NCBI GenBank assembly: GCA_022701275.1
Contig: CP031740.1
Span: forward strand, 3,855,001-3,919,000
Direction: 5' to 3'
Length of the DNA: 64,000 nt
Origin: Microcoleus vaginatus PCC 9802
GTDB lineage: Bacteria > Cyanobacteriota > Cyanobacteriia > Cyanobacteriales > Microcoleaceae
Below the pieces are notes generated by a model. The model searched no databases. It was not told the origin of the DNA and saw nothing but the letters and a program-made list of their open reading frames with translations. Position numbers and translations under genes: made by a program. Within the stretch, counting starts at the first letter, position 1, and the number at the start of each line of letters is the position of its first letter. Below are positions 35,503-44,009 of the stretch, piece by piece.

Positions 35503-37296
35503 TTACCCGTCGCACTTAAACTCATCAAACTTCACCACTTCCGACTCCGGTTTCCGCGTATCAAAATAATAGCTACTCACAACACCACTACCCGTATCAA
35601 AAATAGTAAAAGCCGTAATATCGTTGCTATCAATATACGGCAGCGGCTGCCCGTCTTCTGCCAACAAAGGCGCAACAGTCGGCACCACAGCTTCCAATCC
35701 GTTCGGGTCTCCAATTGCGCTGTAATCTTCCCGATATGCCGGCGGCACAAATCGGCGCTTTTCCCCCGCAAAAGCACCGTAACTGTTGCCAACATTAGAA
35801 GTCTCCAAAAAGTGCATTCCGCTGGAACTTACAAACCGATTCCACAAGTGCGAATGTCCGTAAAATACCAACTGCACTCCCGCTGTTTCTAGCAGTGGCA
35901 CTACATCCCGAATCAGATAATCTTGCTGTTTTGGATACTCGTAACGCACCATTTTAATCTCGCCATTCTCAGCGCGATCGACTATTTGCACTGGATCAGT
36001 ATAAGCAGGTACAATATTGTCGCCCAGAGAATGCGGCGGGTGGTGAAACATCACAATTTTATATTTTGCCTGCTGGAATTCCGCACTCTTTAACTCTTGT
36101 TGCAGCCAATTATATTGAGCGCTGCCCTTGACAATCGGCTCAAAAATATGCTGTCCGTATCCCCATTTTTCGGGATTATTAAAATCTTCGTCCCGTTCGC
36201 GATACCTGCCTCTCGCACCCGGATCTAAATTCGGAGTTCGCCAGATATTCGTGGCATACAAAGTAACTAACCGCACGTCGCCAAAAGTCACAGCATAGTA
36301 ATTTTTTCCGCCCGGTAAATTGAAAATTTCGTCATAGGTATCGCTATTAAAAGTATGGTTTTTCAGCCATATTTCCCGCACTGAAGAGTCATTATTGGGA
36401 TTCAAAGATGCAGCACGTTGAGCGTATATTTTCTCGGCAGCAGCGCGGGGAAAAGAATCACTAAATTGGTCAGCGAGTGTGCTGTTGGTTGCAAACCTGC
36501 CCATGATTTCGTGATTGCCAATGGCGGGGAATAAAGGCGCGTGTTGGATCAGTTCGCCACCGCTGTAAACTGTTTTGATGCCGTTTTTGTCGAGTTCGGA
36601 AAATGCGCGACCTTGCAGCGCGGGAAAGAAGGCGCGGCCTCGGTAGTCGTCAAACCATTCAGAAGCGCGATCGGGTATATTAATTAAATCCCCAGCCATA
36701 AAAACCGCGTCAACTCTCCCAATTGTTTCGGCTACTTTCTGGAGATTTGCTGCTGTCATAGGCATCAATTGATGGTCGGAAGTGAGGAGAATTTTGAGCG
36801 CAATTCCTGCTGCTGGTGTCGGAGAAAGAGTGAAAAGTTTGCTGCTGACAGATGCGCCGTCTTTCCTTTGGCTGGTGACTCGATAAGGAATGCGAACACC
36901 GGGCATTAAATTGGGGACTTCTGCTTCGTGACGCCAGATGTCGCGGACAATTGGATTGCTGTCAATTATCCTTTGTTTGATTTCATCGGAAATGTGAGAG
37001 TCTTTGTCTTCGCGAGTGCGGCTTAGCTTGGTAGTATTTGCCGTCACAGTTTGATTCAAATTTTCGCCGTAAGCAACAGTGTTGCGAGTACCGGGAAACT
37101 CAGTGAACCAGACAACTCGCACCGAGTTTACTGTTGGGAGTTGCAAAAACGGATCGGTTAAAAGCTGAGGTTGATTAAGGTAAGATTGCATCATGAAACC
37201 TAGCAGTAGGACAATCAAAATCAAAACAGCAAAAAACCAGGGATTGCGGGGCAAATCTCTAGAATTTTTTAATTGATCGGGCAATGGTGTCAACAT
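35503..37296 (-). CDS. Membrane-anchored calcineurin-like metallophosphoesterase
   Basis: A 597-aa protein with an N-terminal membrane anchor (residues 20-40, WFFAVLILIVLLLGFMM), so the catalytic domain is probably outside the cytoplasm. After a purple-acid-phosphatase-like N-terminal part (VRVVWFTEFPG), metal ligands are seen in LLTSDHQL (a variant of DxH), VFMAGDLIN (GD), FPAIGNHEIMG (GNHE), MFHHPPHSLG and FYGHSHLW (GHxH). The substrate is not evident; nucleotides, phosphoproteins or phosphate esters are possible. It is monocistronic, preceded by a 300-nt spacer. Confidence 0.88.
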   Translation of the reverse strand: MLTPLPDQLKNSRDLPRNPWFFAVLILIVLLLGFMMQSYLNQPQLLTDPFLQLPTVNSVRVVWFTEFPGTRNTVAYGENLNQTVTANTTKLSRTREDKDSHISDEIKQRIIDSNPIVRDIWRHEAEVPNLMPGVRIPYRVTSQRKDGASVSSKLFTLSPTPAAGIALKILLTSDHQLMPMTAANLQKVAETIGRVDAVFMAGDLINIPDRASEWFDDYRGRAFFPALQGRAFSELDKNGIKTVYSGGELIQHAPLFPAIGNHEIMGRFATNSTLADQFSDSFPRAAAEKIYAQRAASLNPNNDSSVREIWLKNHTFNSDTYDEIFNLPGGKNYYAVTFGDVRLVTLYATNIWRTPNLDPGARGRYRERDEDFNNPEKWGYGQHIFEPIVKGSAQYNWLQQELKSAEFQQAKYKIVMFHHPPHSLGDNIVPAYTDPVQIVDRAENGEIKMVRYEYPKQQDYLIRDVVPLLETAGVQLVFYGHSHLWNRFVSSSGMHFLETSNVGNSYGAFAGEKRRFVPPAYREDYSAIGDPNGLEAVVPTVAPLLAEDGQPLPYIDSNDITAFTIFDTGSGVVSSYYFDTRKPESEVVKFDEFKCDG

Positions 37297-37604
37297 TAGT
37301 CATTAGTTATTAGTCATTAGTCTGAAGAAAAAACAGCCATCGATTTTAGATTCTCGACTGGGAATTTTAAACTACCAAGGTTATCAAAAAGTTAAGAAAT
37401 TAGTAAAATATCTCACATCTAACAAACTTCAACCATTTTTTCACATCTTCTGATCTCTCTATTCTCTTTCTCTTTCTCTGCGCCCTCTGCGCCCTCTGCG
37501 GTTCATTAAAAAAAATCTTTCTCAAAAATGCTTGAGACTTGCGATATAACATTCTTAACACCCTTCCTTCAATCTAAAATCTAAAATCTAAAATCTAAAA
37601 TCCC
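37297..37604. other. Intergenic region with short repeats
   Basis: 308 nt divergent spacer. It begins with ATTAGTCATTAGTTATTAG repeats and contains TCTGCGCCCTCTGCGCCCTCTGCGG near 37478. It ends in four CTAAAAT heptamers at 37574-37601 that run almost into the start codon of the acetamidase gene. Confidence 0.6.
37574..37601. repeat. Heptanucleotide tandem repeat (CTAAAAT)4
   Basis: Four perfect 7-bp units ending 3 nt before the ATG of the acetamidase gene, so they occupy the place of its ribosome site. Confidence 0.88.
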
Positions 37605-38582
37605 ATGACTCGCCACCTTCTCAAGGCTAACTGCAACACCGTACACTTGGGCGGTTTTTCTCCGAATATCGAACCTGCTTTAAGGGTGGATTCGGGCGAT
37701 CGCATCGACATCGAAACCTATTCAGGATATTATGTTGCTGACAAAGCCCCGCCGGAATTTCTCACCCCCGAATTTTTAGATATTTGTCAGAATTTGCCTC
37801 CCCACCGCAAAGTTGGCCTCGGGCCCCACTTGTTGACAGGCCCGATTTATGTTAACAATGCCGAACCGGGAGACGTTTTAGAAATTCACATTGAGGATGT
37901 TTACCCGACTTTACCAGTCGGATTTAATGCAATTCGCGCCGGGTGGGGAGCTTTACCGGAGTATTTCTCCGAACCTAAATTGCGGTTTATTCCGCTAGAT
38001 TTACAGCAAAAAACTGCTGAATTTCCCCCAGGTAGCGGCATTCGGATTCCCCTGCATCCTTTTTTTGGAATTATCGGCGTCGCCAATGCCGAAATCAACC
38101 GTTCTTCTATTCCTCCAGAGCGCTACGGCGGCAATATGGACAATCAGGAACTCCAAGCAGGAACGCGGTTATTTTTACCTGTTTTTCTGCGAGGCGGTTT
38201 ACTGTCCATCGGCGACGGACATTCGGCACAAGGAGACGGTGAAGTTGACGGTACTGCCATTGAAACTTCGATGAAGGGAACTATTCAAATCATCTTACGC
38301 AAGGATTTTATTCGGATATTTCCGTTTGCAGAAACGCCCACTCATATTGTGATTATGGGATTCGGTAGAACATTAGATGAAGCGTTTGAGATGGCGGTAA
38401 AACAGACGATTTATTGGCTCCAAACTTTTGCGGGTTTCAAAGAAGAAGATGCTTATGTTTTGTGTTCCATTGCCGTAAATTTTCGGATTACGCAGGCTGT
38501 CAACAATCCTCAGAAAGGAGTTCACGGAATGATGCCCAAGTGTATTTTGCCGGAGATAAAAATTATTGGTCACCGAGTTTGA
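37605..38582 (+). CDS. Acetamidase/formamidase family protein
   Basis: A 325-aa cytoplasmic amidase-like protein of the FmdA/AmdA family, which hydrolyses formamide or short amides. Family landmarks are HLGGFSPNIEPALRVDSGD near residue 15, GPIYVNNAEPGDVLEIHI near 82, the HPFFGIIGVA segment near 148, SIGDGHSAQGDGEVDGTAIETSM near 205 and VMGFGRTLDEAFEMAV near 250. The exact substrate cannot be told. No transporter lies beside it. No Shine-Dalgarno sequence precedes the start; a CTAAAAT array is there instead. Confidence 0.88.
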   Translation: MTRHLLKANCNTVHLGGFSPNIEPALRVDSGDRIDIETYSGYYVADKAPPEFLTPEFLDICQNLPPHRKVGLGPHLLTGPIYVNNAEPGDVLEIHIEDVYPTLPVGFNAIRAGWGALPEYFSEPKLRFIPLDLQQKTAEFPPGSGIRIPLHPFFGIIGVANAEINRSSIPPERYGGNMDNQELQAGTRLFLPVFLRGGLLSIGDGHSAQGDGEVDGTAIETSMKGTIQIILRKDFIRIFPFAETPTHIVIMGFGRTLDEAFEMAVKQTIYWLQTFAGFKEEDAYVLCSIAVNFRITQAVNNPQKGVHGMMPKCILPEIKIIGHRV

Positions 38583-38741
38583 TGTGAAATGATAACACGC
38601 GATCGACAAAAAACTTAAGATCGCGATCGCACAAACGACACAAATTTGTCACTGCTGTGGTCGATCGGGATCGCGTTCCTGTTGACAATTAAGCTTAAAA
38701 TGGGATAATAAGTTACCAGTTCTACCTAAATCGAACTCAAC

Positions 38742-39026
38742 ATGAAAAACCAGACTGACGATGTTGCCAAAAAAGATTTAGTCGATCGAGCTTTTGGGAG
38801 TGCAGAAATACCAGATCCGACAGCGTGGGTGCACGAACATTATTTTCTGGCTAATTTCGCTCATACTCTGGCCCATATCCAAGAACATATGTCTGAAGAC
38901 AGTTGCGAAATCGGCGAGAATGGTGATTCGGGCGAGGAAATATTATCGATCGATGCCAAAATTAGAGATATGTTGAGAGCTACTTTTAGCGACGACGGCT
39001 GGCAGTATGTCGAAAGTTTATTGTGA
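38742..39026 (+). CDS. Small acidic hypothetical protein
   Basis: A 94-aa protein, acidic and probably helical (FAHTLAHIQEHMSEDSCEIG, IDAKIRDMLRATFSDDGWQYVESLL). No membrane segment and no motif I recognise. It is followed by 250 nt without genes and preceded by a HIP1-rich spacer. Codon use fits its surroundings. Function unknown. Confidence 0.6.
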   Translation: MKNQTDDVAKKDLVDRAFGSAEIPDPTAWVHEHYFLANFAHTLAHIQEHMSEDSCEIGENGDSGEEILSIDAKIRDMLRATFSDDGWQYVESLL

Positions 39027-39278
39027 GTTTGGTACAATCCCTAAGTATTTGTACCTTCATAATTTGAGCTCGTAAATGATACCAGTTTCACAAAAGAATG
39101 CAACTGTAGACGGGTGATCTAAACCCTTAGATCATTCGTTATCCCCAATTTTTTAATCTCAAATATTAAATCTCAAATAATCTCACTTCTCCCCCAAGAC
39201 AGACTCGCAAATCAGAGTGGCTGCGTGCATTTCCACTACAATTTGACGTAAATTTGACGTATTGTGATGTAGGAGACT

Positions 39279-40301
39279 TTAGATGGGGGGGAAATTACTG
39301 TCGCTAGGAATTTCGATCGATCGCAAAAAGGCGGCACTTTCTTCGGGCAAAGCAGTATTGATAAACATCCCGCTGCCCAACTCAAACCCAGCTTGCTTCG
39401 TGACTCTGGGAATAATTGCGATATACCAGTGAAAGTATTTTGTTGACCGTTGGGCGATCGGCACCGATCGAATATTATAGTTGTAATCGGGATTGTTCAA
39501 TCCGTAATAAAACTTAGCCAGTACAGTTTTTAAAGTATCAGCAAGATCCGTAATTTCCGCATCAGTAATTTCATCAAACGACGAGGAATGGCGGCGCGGA
39601 AAAATCCAAGTGTGAAACGGTGAAAGTGCAGCGTAAGGGATAAAAGCCACAAAATGTTCACTCTCACAAATCACTCTTTCCTTCGCCGCTAATTCGTCTT
39701 CCAAAGTCCGGCAAAACAGACATTCTCCCGTGTCATCAAAATATCTAATAGCTTCGTCGATGCGGCTGCGAAATTGGCTGGGTACAACGGGCGTCGCTGC
39801 TATCTGCGAGTGGGGGTGTTCGAGAGAAGTTCCGGCAGTTTCGCCGTGATTTTTGAAGATAATAATTGTTTCAATGTGGGGATTTTTTCTAATTTCTACA
39901 TAGCGCTGGCGGTATACTAAAAGTATGTTTGCAACTTCTTCAACACTCAACAAAGCTGTCGTCAAATCGTGTCGCGGGTGTTCGACAATTACTTCGTGCA
40001 CGCCGATTCCCGCCATCGTGCGGTGAATTCCTGATGATATCCTCATCCATTCTGCTGTCGGGGAGAGGGCGGGATATTTGTTGTGAATTGCCCTGACTTT
40101 CCAGCCAGCGCGATCGCCCAAACGGCAAGTTTCTAAGGTTCCGTCTTCCTCATTTCCCACGCAAAACGGGCAATCTGCACGGTGCGGTGGCACTACGGCA
40201 GCCCACTTTTTTTTGTTAGCGAATTGATCCGGTCTTGTCGCCCGTTCGGTGGCGATGATTACCCAATCTCTGGTAATTAGATTTTGTCTAAGTTCAGACA
40301 T
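39279..40301 (-). CDS. galT: Galactose-1-phosphate uridylyltransferase
   Basis: Leloir pathway enzyme that exchanges UMP between UDP-glucose and galactose-1-phosphate, 340 aa. The HIT-type active site is EHPHSQIAATPVVP with the nucleophilic histidine in HPH. A first zinc-type CPFC lies near residue 44 (DCPFCVGNE), a second Cys pair near 195 (ECLFCRTLE), and a C-terminal HWYIAIIPR motif follows. Size and motifs match the short bacterial/cyanobacterial GalT group. Single gene. Confidence 0.92.
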   Translation of the reverse strand: MSELRQNLITRDWVIIATERATRPDQFANKKKWAAVVPPHRADCPFCVGNEEDGTLETCRLGDRAGWKVRAIHNKYPALSPTAEWMRISSGIHRTMAGIGVHEVIVEHPRHDLTTALLSVEEVANILLVYRQRYVEIRKNPHIETIIIFKNHGETAGTSLEHPHSQIAATPVVPSQFRSRIDEAIRYFDDTGECLFCRTLEDELAAKERVICESEHFVAFIPYAALSPFHTWIFPRRHSSSFDEITDAEITDLADTLKTVLAKFYYGLNNPDYNYNIRSVPIAQRSTKYFHWYIAIIPRVTKQAGFELGSGMFINTALPEESAAFLRSIEIPSDSNFPPI

Positions 40302-40547
40302 TTTCTTACCTTCAGTTTCCGGGTCAATTTGTCTCTTATTTTAGATACATGATTTATGATTTGTCATCGCTTTTTTGTAAAATCTTAATAAATCTTGACT
40401 TTTAAATATCCGGCTTGTAGTCTGCTAGATACCAGAATTATTCAATAATTCTGGTGTCTAAAGTGGGTAAAGCTAATAGCAGTTTGAACAAGTGAAAAAG
40501 AATCGTAAAATCGTTGCTAAATTCAAATCATCCGCGTGGATCAGCGG

Positions 40548-43500
40548 TTAAATTTTCTCACCAAGCCATTCCCTCCCCCTCGCCAACAACTCGTCCAAAC
40601 TTTCGATCGGCCAAAACCGCACCTTTCCATCCAGCGAACCAGTTATCAAAAACTTCCCGTCCCGACTAAAACAAATACTATAAATCGGACTTGTTAACTC
40701 CACAAAATCTGCCTCACCTTTGAGTAAATTGCCCTTATAGCCGCTAAAGTTTGCCAGTAAACTCCCCTGCAAGTCCCACAATTTCGCGGTGCCGTCATAT
40801 GAGGCAGTGGCGATCGCATCTCCTGTGGGGCTAAAACTGACACTCCATACCGAGTCATTATGTCCGGTGAATGTTACCTTGCAGTTGCCCTGCAAGTCCC
40901 ACAATTTCGCGGTGTTGTCATGTGACGCAGTGGCGATCGTATCTCCTGTGGGACTAAAACAGACACTTCTTACCCAGTCATTATGTCCGCTGAATGTTAC
41001 CTTGCAGTTGCCCTGCAAGTCCCACAATTTGGCAGTTTTGTCAGATGAGGCAGTAGCGATCGCCTCTCCATTCGGGCTAAAACTGACACTCCATACCGAG
41101 TTTTTATGTTCGGTGAATGTTACCTTGCAGTTGCCCTGCAAGTCCCACAATTTGGCAGTTTTGTCAGATGAGGCAGTAGCGATCGCCTCTCCATTCGGGC
41201 TAAAACTGACACTCCATACCGAGTTTTTATGTTCGGTGAATGTTACCTTGCAGTTACCTTGCAAGTCCCACAATTTGGCAGTTTTGTCAGATGAGGCAGT
41301 AGCGATCGCCTCTCCATTCGGGCTAAAACTGACACTTCTTACCCAGTCATTATGTCCGGTGAATGTTACCTTGCAGTTGCCCTGCAAGTCCCACAATTTG
41401 GCAGTTTTGTCAGATGAGGCAGTAGCGATCGCCTCTCCTGTGGGGCTAAAACTGACACTTGTTATCCATTTATTATGTCCGGTGAATGTTACCAAGCTGT
41501 TGCCTTGCAAGTCCCACAATTTGGCAGTTTTGTCTCTGGAGGCAGTAGCGATCGCATCTCCTGTGGGGCTAAAACTGACACTTGTTACCGAGTTATTATG
41601 TTCGGTGAATGTTACCAAGCAGTTGCCCTGCAAGTCCCACACTTTGGCGGTGCCGTCATATGAGGCAGTAGCGATCGCCTCTCCATTCGGGCTAAAACTG
41701 ACACTTATTACCAAGTTATTATGTCCGGTGAATGTTACCAAGCAGTTACCCTGCAAGTCCCACAATTTGGCGGTGCCGTCATATGAGGCAGTAGCGATCG
41801 CATCCCCTGTGGGGCTAAAACTCACACTCCATACCCAGTCATCATGTCCGGTGAAAGTTACCAAGCAGTTGCCCTGCAAGTCCCATAATTTGGCGGTGCC
41901 GTCATATGAGGCAGTAGCGAGCGCATCTCCTGTGGGGCTAAAACTCACACTTTTTACCAAGTTATTATGTCCGGTGAAAGTTACCAAGCAGTTGGTCTGC
42001 AAGTCCCACAATTTGGCGGTGCCGTCATATGAGGCAGTAGCGATCGCATCTCCTGTCGGGCTAAAACTGACACTATTTACCCACTGATGATGTCCGGTGA
42101 ATGTTACCAAGCAGTTACCCTGCAAGTCCCACAATTTCGCAGTTTTGTCTCTGGAGGCAGTAGCGATCGCATCCCCTGTGGGGCTAAAACTGACACTTGT
42201 TACCCAGTCATCATGTCCGGTGAAAGTTACCAAGCTGTTGCCCTGCAAGTCCCACAATTTGGCGGTGCCGTCATATGAGGCAGTAGCGATCGCCTCTCCA
42301 TTCGGGCTAAAACTGACACTCCATACCGAGCCATTATGTCCGACAAACTGGCACCGTTGGCGGATTTTAGCAAGAATCTTCTGCAAAACTAACAGAGGAT
42401 TGGTAACGGGATATTCCGAAAGCGGGGGATTATCTGGTATCCACTTCTTTAAATCTTCTCCTGCTTTGATACCTGCCCGCAAGGCTTCTATTTGCTTTTC
42501 CTTCGACTGAAAAAGATTTAACGTCATGCGTCCAGCTTCTTCGATTTTGAAAACTTCCCTGAATTGTTTACGGAATTCTCTTAATGATTCATTATTTTTT
42601 TTCAGTTCTTGCAGTTCATCAGCTCGACAGGCATCTAAAAAATCATTATCCTCATCGCTTAAACGTTTCCCCACTTTCCACTGCAACGCATCATGCAACG
42701 CTTTACCGTGCAACAGTGTGGAAGTATCTTGACGATTTGAGGCTATCCAAGCGGCGAATTTTTCCTGGTAGGGGCGGAGTTTTGCTAATTCTTGCTGTAC
42801 CCAATCGAGGTTAAATATTTCTCGATAAATACGGTTGTAAACTTGCAGTTGACCGTGTTTTTTAACAACTAACCCCGATAACTGTAACTCCATTTGGTCG
42901 GGACTGTTATCAGCGGCGACCCCCCCCTGCCCCCCCTTGCTAAGGGGGGGAGTAAGATTGTCTTTTTCCTCCTCTGCTAAGGGAGGATTAGAGCTATCTT
43001 TCTCACCCCTTATTAAAGAAGAATTAGTGCTATCTTTCCCCCCCCTTAGCAAGGGGGGGTTAGGGGGGGTAATAATTTGCTGATAGATACCGAGGAGTTG
43101 GCTGGTACGCTGTTGGTTGCTGAGGATGCGATCGCGAATTGTTCCGAGGTGTTCGGGATTGTCGTTTTCTTCCCAATTATTAATGATGTAATGTTGTACC
43201 AGTTCGGCAATGTCAGGATTGCTGGTTTCTGCTCCTTCAAGGACAATTTTACAAAGTTTTTGAGTCAAAAAAGGCTGTCCGCCCGTCCAGTCTAAAATCT
43301 CATTTAAAACCTGAATCGGACGCTCGACTTTTCCTTCTAAGCCTTTCGCTAAAGGTGCAGCTTGTTCCTGAGTAAAACCTTTTAATTCAATGGCTTGACC
43401 GATATTAAAGGGGGTGCGTTTTTTATCTTGAATCAAATCTGAAGGTGTTGCCACGCCCAACAGACAAAATGTTAAGCGTTGATAAGCAGGATTTTCACCG

Positions 43501-43997
43501 CTTTGACCTTGATTGTGACAAGCACGAATATAAGCAAAAAAGTCATCAGTCGGAAAATTCAAACTAAGAACGCTATCAATTTCATCAATAAAAATTACAA
43601 TGTTTTGAGAAATGCGTTTCAGGAGGATAGAATCGATAAACTCTGCCAAACGATCCTGCGGTGACAGCCAATCACACTCGCTCAACCAATGTTTTAGATT
43701 CACATCCAGCGATAATTTTCGATTGAGATTTAACAAAATACTGTTGTACCACTTTTCCGGGGTAGTTAACTGAGTTCCCTTTCCCGAAAAATCAATTTCA
43801 ACACCAGCTATTCCCTCTTGTTTTAGGCGATTCATCACTTGTACGCGCAAGCTGGATTTACCTGTTTTGCGCGAATTGAAAACATAACAAAACTTACCTT
43901 TTTTCAGTTCTTCATACAGTTGTTCGTCAGCTTCTCGCTTGACATAAGTTTGGGTATCAACGCCCAAAGTAGCTTCACAAATATATTTGTAAGTCAT
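40548..43997 (-). CDS. STAND-type AAA ATPase with 14 near-identical WD40 repeats
   Basis: A 1149-aa protein, probably a signalling or self/non-self sensor of the STAND class. Residues 1-330 are an AAA-like ATPase with Walker A in NSRKTGKSSLRV near 46 and Walker B in IVIFIDEIDSVLSL near 135. Residues 310-370 are an insert of MITE origin rich in NPPLLRGG-type peptides. After a helical linker, residues about 545-1149 form 14 WD40 units of 41 residues, enough for two seven-bladed propellers. Thirteen are nearly identical (SVSFSP.G.AIATAS.D.TAKLWDLQGN); two neighbouring units are the same residue for residue. A ribosome site, GGAGGGAAC, precedes the start. The related AAA gene lies 12 nt upstream. 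Confidence 0.9.
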   Translation of the reverse strand: MTYKYICEATLGVDTQTYVKREADEQLYEELKKGKFCYVFNSRKTGKSSLRVQVMNRLKQEGIAGVEIDFSGKGTQLTTPEKWYNSILLNLNRKLSLDVNLKHWLSECDWLSPQDRLAEFIDSILLKRISQNIVIFIDEIDSVLSLNFPTDDFFAYIRACHNQGQSGENPAYQRLTFCLLGVATPSDLIQDKKRTPFNIGQAIELKGFTQEQAAPLAKGLEGKVERPIQVLNEILDWTGGQPFLTQKLCKIVLEGAETSNPDIAELVQHYIINNWEENDNPEHLGTIRDRILSNQQRTSQLLGIYQQIITPPNPPLLRGGKDSTNSSLIRGEKDSSNPPLAEEEKDNLTPPLSKGGQGGVAADNSPDQMELQLSGLVVKKHGQLQVYNRIYREIFNLDWVQQELAKLRPYQEKFAAWIASNRQDTSTLLHGKALHDALQWKVGKRLSDEDNDFLDACRADELQELKKNNESLREFRKQFREVFKIEEAGRMTLNLFQSKEKQIEALRAGIKAGEDLKKWIPDNPPLSEYPVTNPLLVLQKILAKIRQRCQFVGHNGSVWSVSFSPNGEAIATASYDGTAKLWDLQGNSLVTFTGHDDWVTSVSFSPTGDAIATASRDKTAKLWDLQGNCLVTFTGHHQWVNSVSFSPTGDAIATASYDGTAKLWDLQTNCLVTFTGHNNLVKSVSFSPTGDALATASYDGTAKLWDLQGNCLVTFTGHDDWVWSVSFSPTGDAIATASYDGTAKLWDLQGNCLVTFTGHNNLVISVSFSPNGEAIATASYDGTAKVWDLQGNCLVTFTEHNNSVTSVSFSPTGDAIATASRDKTAKLWDLQGNSLVTFTGHNKWITSVSFSPTGEAIATASSDKTAKLWDLQGNCKVTFTGHNDWVRSVSFSPNGEAIATASSDKTAKLWDLQGNCKVTFTEHKNSVWSVSFSPNGEAIATASSDKTAKLWDLQGNCKVTFTEHKNSVWSVSFSPNGEAIATASSDKTAKLWDLQGNCKVTFSGHNDWVRSVCFSPTGDTIATASHDNTAKLWDLQGNCKVTFTGHNDSVWSVSFSPTGDAIATASYDGTAKLWDLQGSLLANFSGYKGNLLKGEADFVELTSPIYSICFSRDGKFLITGSLDGKVRFWPIESLDELLARGREWLGEKI
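40700..42350 (-). repeat. Tandem 123-bp repeats encoding WD40 units
   Basis: About thirteen 123-bp repeats, each encoding one 41-residue WD40 unit, within the STAND gene. DNA identity between units is so high that long antisense ORFs (e.g. 40789-42087) arise by chance. Such arrays are prone to unequal crossover and gene conversion. Confidence 0.9.
42915..43072. mobile_element. C-rich MITE-like insert in the coding sequence
   Basis: A 158-nt segment inside the STAND gene with ends CCCCCCTGCCCCCCCTTGC and its complement type GCAAGGGGGGGTTAGGGGGG. Inside, two more degenerate CCCTTA/TAAGGG arms give four related units. Read in frame it adds four peptide units (NPPLLRGGKDS, LIRGEKDS, NPPLAEEEKDN, TPPLSKGGQGG). 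The arms resemble the inner arms of the MITE at 24361-24495. It sits between the ATPase domain and the WD40 part, a flexible region where an insert is tolerated. Confidence 0.75.
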
Positions 43998-44009
43998 TTG
44001 TTCCCTCCA

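Noticed and set aside
40789..42087. 432-aa plus-strand ORF (and companions at 41475, 42087, 42097) opposite the WD40 gene
   Set aside because: It mirrors the 123-bp repeats. Because the repeats are a multiple of three long and lack stops in that frame, the antisense frame stays open by construction. It has no ribosome site and its product is a repeat of the antisense codons.
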